Source: Sphingopyxis sp. (lineage in GTDB: Bacteria > Pseudomonadota > Alphaproteobacteria > Sphingomonadales > Sphingomonadaceae). Taken from it: a DNA stretch of 64,000 nucleotides. The DNA lies in assembly GCA_030145715.1 (NCBI GenBank), contig JAIXHQ010000013.1, forward strand, positions 1-64,000. The letters run 5' to 3'. A program made the position numbers and the translations under genes. Below the pieces are notes generated by a model. It searched no databases, was not told the origin of the DNA, and saw nothing but the letters and a program-made list of their open reading frames with translations. Shown piece by piece: positions 60,510 through 64,000 of the stretch (its first letter is position 1; each line of letters begins with the position of its first letter).

Positions 60510-60621
60510 GTCTTTACAGGGGGGACCCCCCTGCATATATCGCCCTCCGCTGCCCCAGGGGGACTTCCAATAACCGCAAGGCAGCCTTTGTGTTGAACGT
60601 TATTTTTGGGGGTCCCTTGAG
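60510..60621 (+). promoter_or_regulatory. Structured leader of ornithine decarboxylase (speF-motif-like)
   Basis: A perfect hairpin CAGGGGGG-A-CCCCCCTG (60517-60533) is followed by CCCCAGGGGG (60553-60562) and by GGGGGTCCC (60608-60616), just before the TTG start. GGGACCCCC inside the first hairpin can instead pair with GGGGGTCCC at the ribosome-binding region. Alphaproteobacterial ornithine decarboxylase genes are known to carry a conserved 'speF' leader RNA; this looks like a member. The gap 60279-60509 holds only the likely promoter. Confidence 0.55.
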
Positions 60622-61815
60622 TTGCACCAGCATCATAGCGCCCACGGGCTGATTCAGGCACTTTCGCCGGTCGAACCTGTTACGCTTGTCCGCCCGCATG
60701 CCGCGCGGCGCGCAGCGCGGTTCTTCATCGAGCGATTTCCCGGCACGACCATGTATGCGGTCAAGGCGAATCCGTCGCCCGACCTGCTGCGCGTGCTGTG
60801 GGATTCGGGTGTCACGCATTATGACGTCGCCTCGATCGCCGAAGTGCGGCTTGCCGCGCGCACGCTGCCCGAAGCGACGCTCTGTTTCATGCATCCGGTC
60901 AAGGCGGAGGAAGCGATTTCCGAAGCCTATTGGAAACATGGCGTCCGCACCTTCTCGCTCGACACGATGGAAGAGTTGGAAAAGATCGTCCGCGCCACCG
61001 AAGGCGCGCAGGATCTGAACCTGCTCGTGCGTCTGCGCGTTTCGTCCGACCATTCGAAACTCAGCCTCGCCGCCAAGTTCGGCGCCGAAACCGACGAGGT
61101 CGCGCCGCTGTTGATGGCGACGCGGCAGGCCGCCGACGCGCTCGGCATCTGCTTCCACGTCGGCAGCCAGGCGATGACCCCCCATGCCTATGCACAGGCG
61201 ATGGAGCGTGTCCGCGCGGCGATCGTCGCCGCATCGGTGACGGTCGACATCATCGACGTGGGCGGCGGCTTTCCGTCGTCCTATCCGGGCATGGAGCCGC
61301 CGCCGCTCGACGCCTATTTCGACACGATCCACCGCAGCTTCGAAAGCCTGCCGATCAGCTATTCGGCCGAACTCTGGTGCGAACCGGGCCGGGCCCTGTC
61401 CGCCGAATATAGTTCGCTGATCGTCCGGGTCGAAAAGCGCCGGGGCGAGGAACTCTACATCAACGACGGCGCCTATGGCGCGCTGTTCGATGCCGCGCAT
61501 GTCGGCTGGCGCTTTCCCGTCGCGCTGCTGCGCGATGGCGGCAGCGATGCCGACATGACGGCGTTCAGCTTTTATGGACCGACGTGCGACGATCTTGACC
61601 ATATGGCGGGACCGTTCTTTCTGCCGGCGGACATCAAGGCGGGCGATTTCATCGAGATCGGGATGCTGGGCGCCTATGGCTGCGCGATGCGGACAAAGTT
61701 CAACGGCTTTGGCGCGGACGAAACCCATGTCGTCAGCGACGAACCGATGGCCAGCCTCTATACCGGCGAAGTCGAACAGGAACGCCGCAGCGCGACCGTG
61801 ACAAAATTGTTCTGA
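60622..61815 (+). CDS. Ornithine/lysine decarboxylase, alanine-racemase-fold type
   Basis: This 397-residue fold-III PLP decarboxylase resembles eukaryotic ornithine decarboxylase: PLP-Lys48 (MYAVKANPSPDLL), HVGSQ (near 179), DVGGGFP (near 213), CEPGRAL and YGPTCDDLD (with the catalytic Cys). It makes putrescine (possibly cadaverine). The start is TTG at 60622, after GGGGG. It completes a local ornithine-to-spermidine route and ends at a strong terminator. Confidence 0.9.
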   Translation: MHQHHSAHGLIQALSPVEPVTLVRPHAARRAARFFIERFPGTTMYAVKANPSPDLLRVLWDSGVTHYDVASIAEVRLAARTLPEATLCFMHPVKAEEAISEAYWKHGVRTFSLDTMEELEKIVRATEGAQDLNLLVRLRVSSDHSKLSLAAKFGAETDEVAPLLMATRQAADALGICFHVGSQAMTPHAYAQAMERVRAAIVAASVTVDIIDVGGGFPSSYPGMEPPPLDAYFDTIHRSFESLPISYSAELWCEPGRALSAEYSSLIVRVEKRRGEELYINDGAYGALFDAAHVGWRFPVALLRDGGSDADMTAFSFYGPTCDDLDHMAGPFFLPADIKAGDFIEIGMLGAYGCAMRTKFNGFGADETHVVSDEPMASLYTGEVEQERRSATVTKLF

Positions 61816-61837
61816 CTGACGACATGCCATTGTAAAC

Positions 61838-61870
61838 GGGGCTCGCGCGGTGATGCGCGGGCCCCTTTTT
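61838..61870 (+). terminator. Rho-independent terminator after ornithine decarboxylase
   Basis: GGGGCTCGCGC and GCGCGGGCCCC form an 11-bp stem (one G-T pair) with a 6-base loop, followed by TTTTT. Confidence 0.85.
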
Positions 61871-61914
61871 CATGGGCTGGCGTCGCCGGGTCGAGGCGCT
61901 AGATTGCCCGGCCG

Positions 61915-63222
61915 ATGCAGCCCTTTCACCATCTCCTCGTCAATAATCTGGTTCAGAACGTCACCAATTTCACGGTGTGGTTCGCGCTGACTTTCTGGAC
62001 CTTCCTCGAAACCCGGTCGGTGTTCGCGACGGGGATGATCGCGGGCATCTATCTCATGCTCACCGCCGCGCTGGGCATCTGGTTCGGCAGCCTCGTCGAT
62101 CATCATGGCAAACGCGCGATGATGATCGCGTCCAGTCTTGCGTCGTGCCTTTTCTATATCCTGGCGCTGACGGGCTATGCAATCATCCCCGCGATCCCGG
62201 CCGCCGACGCGGCCAGCCCCGCGCTGTGGCTGTTCATCCTGATCAGCATGGCGGGAATGATCGTCGGCAATATCCGCATGATCGCTTTGCCGACGCTCGT
62301 CACCCTGCTGGTGCCCGAAGACCGGCGGGACAAGGCGAACGGCCTGGTCGGGGTGGTCAGCGGCATCGGGTTTCTGACGACGTCGGCGATCAGCGGCTTT
62401 CTGGTCGCATGGGGCGGCATGGCCGCCACGCTGGCGCTCGCCATCGGCCTGTCGATCCTCGCCGCGCTCCACCTGTCGTTCGTCCCAATCGAAGAGGCGC
62501 GCGAGACGGTTGAACGGCCCGAATCGCATCGCGTCGACCTCGCCGGCACCTTCCGCCTCGTCCTCGCCATCCCCGGACTGTTCGCGCTGATTCTCTTTAC
62601 CTCGTTCAACAATCTTTTGGGCGGCGTGTTCATGGCGCTGCTGGATGCCTATGGCCTGTCGCTCATGAAGGTCGAGCAATGGGGCCTGATGTGGGCCGCC
62701 ACCTCGTCCGCCTTCATCCTCAGCGGCGCGTTGATCGCGCGCACCGGGCTGGGCGCGAACCCCATTCGCACCCTGTTGTTCGTCTGCCTTGCCGAATGGA
62801 TCGTCGCCGCGCTCTTTACCGTCCAGTCGTCGATCCCGCTGCTGGCGATCGGCTGTTTCCTGTGGCTGTTCCTCGGCCCCTATGCGGAGGCGGCGGAACA
62901 GACGGCGCTGCAAAAGGTCGTCCCCTATGAACGGCAGGGCCGCGTCTTTGGCTTTGCCCAGTCGGTCGAACTCGCCGCCTCGCCGCTCACCGCCTTCCTC
63001 ATCGCGCCGCTGGCGCAATTCGTCTTCATTCCGTTCATGACCGATGGCGTGGGCGCCGCGACGATCGGCGACTGGTTCGGGCGCGGGCCCGAACGCGGCA
63101 TCGCGCTGCTGTTCACGATCGCGGGGCTGCTGGGGGTGGTGCTGACGATCATCGCCTTCCGCTCGCGCTCCTATCGCCTGATCTCGGCCGCCTATGCCCG
63201 GGGGACAGAGCCGCCCCGCTGA
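61915..63222 (+). CDS. MFS transporter
   Basis: This 435-residue protein has about twelve membrane helices and a loop 2-3 segment GSLVDHHGKRAMMI typical of the major facilitator superfamily (GxxxDxxGxR). A long loop in the middle (about 190-210) separates the two halves. It resembles multidrug or enterobactin-exporter-like members. The substrate is unknown. It lies after the polyamine genes but beyond a terminator, so a link is not assumed. Confidence 0.85.
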   Translation: MQPFHHLLVNNLVQNVTNFTVWFALTFWTFLETRSVFATGMIAGIYLMLTAALGIWFGSLVDHHGKRAMMIASSLASCLFYILALTGYAIIPAIPAADAASPALWLFILISMAGMIVGNIRMIALPTLVTLLVPEDRRDKANGLVGVVSGIGFLTTSAISGFLVAWGGMAATLALAIGLSILAALHLSFVPIEEARETVERPESHRVDLAGTFRLVLAIPGLFALILFTSFNNLLGGVFMALLDAYGLSLMKVEQWGLMWAATSSAFILSGALIARTGLGANPIRTLLFVCLAEWIVAALFTVQSSIPLLAIGCFLWLFLGPYAEAAEQTALQKVVPYERQGRVFGFAQSVELAASPLTAFLIAPLAQFVFIPFMTDGVGAATIGDWFGRGPERGIALLFTIAGLLGVVLTIIAFRSRSYRLISAAYARGTEPPR

Positions 63223-63287
63223 CATTCCCCGGTTGCAATGTCGGCGCCGTGCCCTAGCATCGCGTCAAACAAGGGGGAGGGACAAGG

Positions 63288-63719
63288 ATGCCGCATTCCA
63301 TTCTGGCGCCCGGCGCGGTCCTCGCGCTGTGGACGCTCATCATGCTGGCCTGGACCGCGATCGCGCGCTTTCGGGCATTTTCCAGGGTCGGCCTCGACCT
63401 GAAGGCGGCACCGCCCGGCGGGCGCGGCGTCGATCTGGAAGGCGTGCTGCCGCCGCTCGCCAACTGGAAATCGCATAATTATACGCATTTGTGCGAACAG
63501 CCGACGGTCTTTTACGCGGTCATCGTCTTTCTGCATCTTTCGGGCGGCGACACCGACATGACGCGCGGGCTGGCGTGGGCCTATGTCGTTCTGCGCATCA
63601 TCCACAGCCTCTGGCAATCGACGGTGAACCGCGTTCCCGTGCGCTTCGCCATTTTTTCGCTGGCCACGCTGTGCCTGGTCGCGCTGTCCGCGCTGGCGGT
63701 GATCGCCACTTTGGGGTGA
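63288..63719 (+). CDS. MAPEG-family membrane protein
   Basis: This 143-residue protein has four hydrophobic segments and the MAPEG pattern NWKSHNYTHLCEQPTVFYAVIVFL (near 62; HNYTHLCEQPTVFYAV). MAPEG proteins include membrane glutathione transferases; the bacterial role is rarely known. GGGGGAGGGACAAGG precedes the ATG. A paralog follows after 16 bases. Confidence 0.85.
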   Translation: MPHSILAPGAVLALWTLIMLAWTAIARFRAFSRVGLDLKAAPPGGRGVDLEGVLPPLANWKSHNYTHLCEQPTVFYAVIVFLHLSGGDTDMTRGLAWAYVVLRIIHSLWQSTVNRVPVRFAIFSLATLCLVALSALAVIATLG

Positions 63720-63735
63720 TGGAGGGGGAAGAGAG

Positions 63736-64000
63736 ATGATGGACACACATGCCATTCTGGGGCCGGTCGCGGCGCTGGCGCTCTGGTCGATGCTGATGTG
63801 GATATGGATGTATGCGACGCGCATCCCGGCGATGAACCGCGCCAAGATCGACGCCGCGAAACTGGTCGGCGGCACGGGCAAGAGCCTGGACGAGATCCTG
63901 CCGCAAGAGGTCCAGTGGAAGGCGCATAATTACAACCATCTGATGGAACAGCCGACGGTGTTTTACGCCGTCGCCCTCGCCCTTGCGATCGGCGGCGTCG
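63736..64000 (+). CDS. Second MAPEG-family protein, cut by the window end
   Basis: The first 88 codons are present: a membrane helix (about residues 6-27) and the motif WKAHNYNHLMEQPTVFYAVALAL, paralogous to the previous gene. Two ATGs (63736, 63739) follow GGAGGGGGAAGAG. The C-terminal half is outside the window. Confidence 0.85.
   Translation, partial: MMDTHAILGPVAALALWSMLMWIWMYATRIPAMNRAKIDAAKLVGGTGKSLDEILPQEVQWKAHNYNHLMEQPTVFYAVALALAIGGV

Noticed and set aside
60363-60596. 77-codon ORF upstream of ornithine decarboxylase as a leader peptide
   Set aside because: No RBS, no repeated ornithine-, arginine- or proline-type pattern, and it crosses the likely promoter and first hairpin.

Overview
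The window is high-GC DNA from an alphaproteobacterium, most likely of the order Sphingomonadales and Sphingopyxis-like. The evidence is a C4-type 5-aminolevulinate synthase, a PDH E1-beta with its own lipoyl domain, an NDUFS4-like complex I subunit, DUF2794 and DUF4170 proteins, a PstA with a large periplasmic insert, carboxyspermidine-route polyamine genes and betaine-lipid genes. Nearly the whole window is chromosomal housekeeping and metabolic DNA. The only mobile DNA I can support is an IS5-type transposase remnant at the left edge and a ~265-bp inverted-repeat element near 7 kb. No rRNA, tRNA, CRISPR array or prophage was recognised.

Layout. 0-4.1 kb: acnD-prpF (methylcitrate cycle, minus strand). 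4.4-6.8 kb: a cobalamin riboswitch followed by mesX-mesD, a folate-independent methionine synthase pair. 7.2-14.9 kb: phosphate-starvation block pstSCAB-phoU-phoB plus a convergent phosphate-selective porin, with Pho-box-like direct repeats. 15-26 kb: an SDR, a membrane protein, DUF2794-cysE, a squalene-synthase-like protein, pdhA-pdhB, ftsB-like, eno, a YqjD/YqjE/YqjK-like small membrane protein operon, DUF4170 and the complex I subunit. 26-30.5 kb: hrpB, a polyprenyl diphosphate synthase, chorismate mutase, csaA. 30.5-39.8 kb: a propionyl-CoA to succinyl-CoA operon (pccB, small membrane protein, epimerase, mutase, bioB, 34-aa membrane protein, pccA) with a divergent ScfR/PccR-type regulator. 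39.8-51 kb: an SDR reductase, gor, pgi, lepB-rnc-era, and plsY-dprA-topA. 51-64 kb: murI, hemA-nitroreductase, btaA-btaB (betaine lipid), a lipoprotein, a threonine dehydratase, the spermidine route (carboxyspermidine dehydrogenase, decarboxylase, ornithine decarboxylase with a structured leader), an MFS transporter and two MAPEG proteins, the last cut by the window edge.

How the parts connect. Two propionyl-CoA routes are present: the B12-free methylcitrate route (acnD/prpF) and the B12-dependent methylmalonyl route. Both promoters carry clusters of the same TTGCRAA-type box, which suggests one propionyl-CoA-responsive regulator serves both. The mesX-mesD methionine synthase lies behind a B12 riboswitch, so low B12 should favour B12-free methionine synthesis. 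Phosphate limitation may tie together pst uptake, the porin and btaAB (replacement of phospholipids by betaine lipids). These regulatory links are inferences from motifs read by eye.
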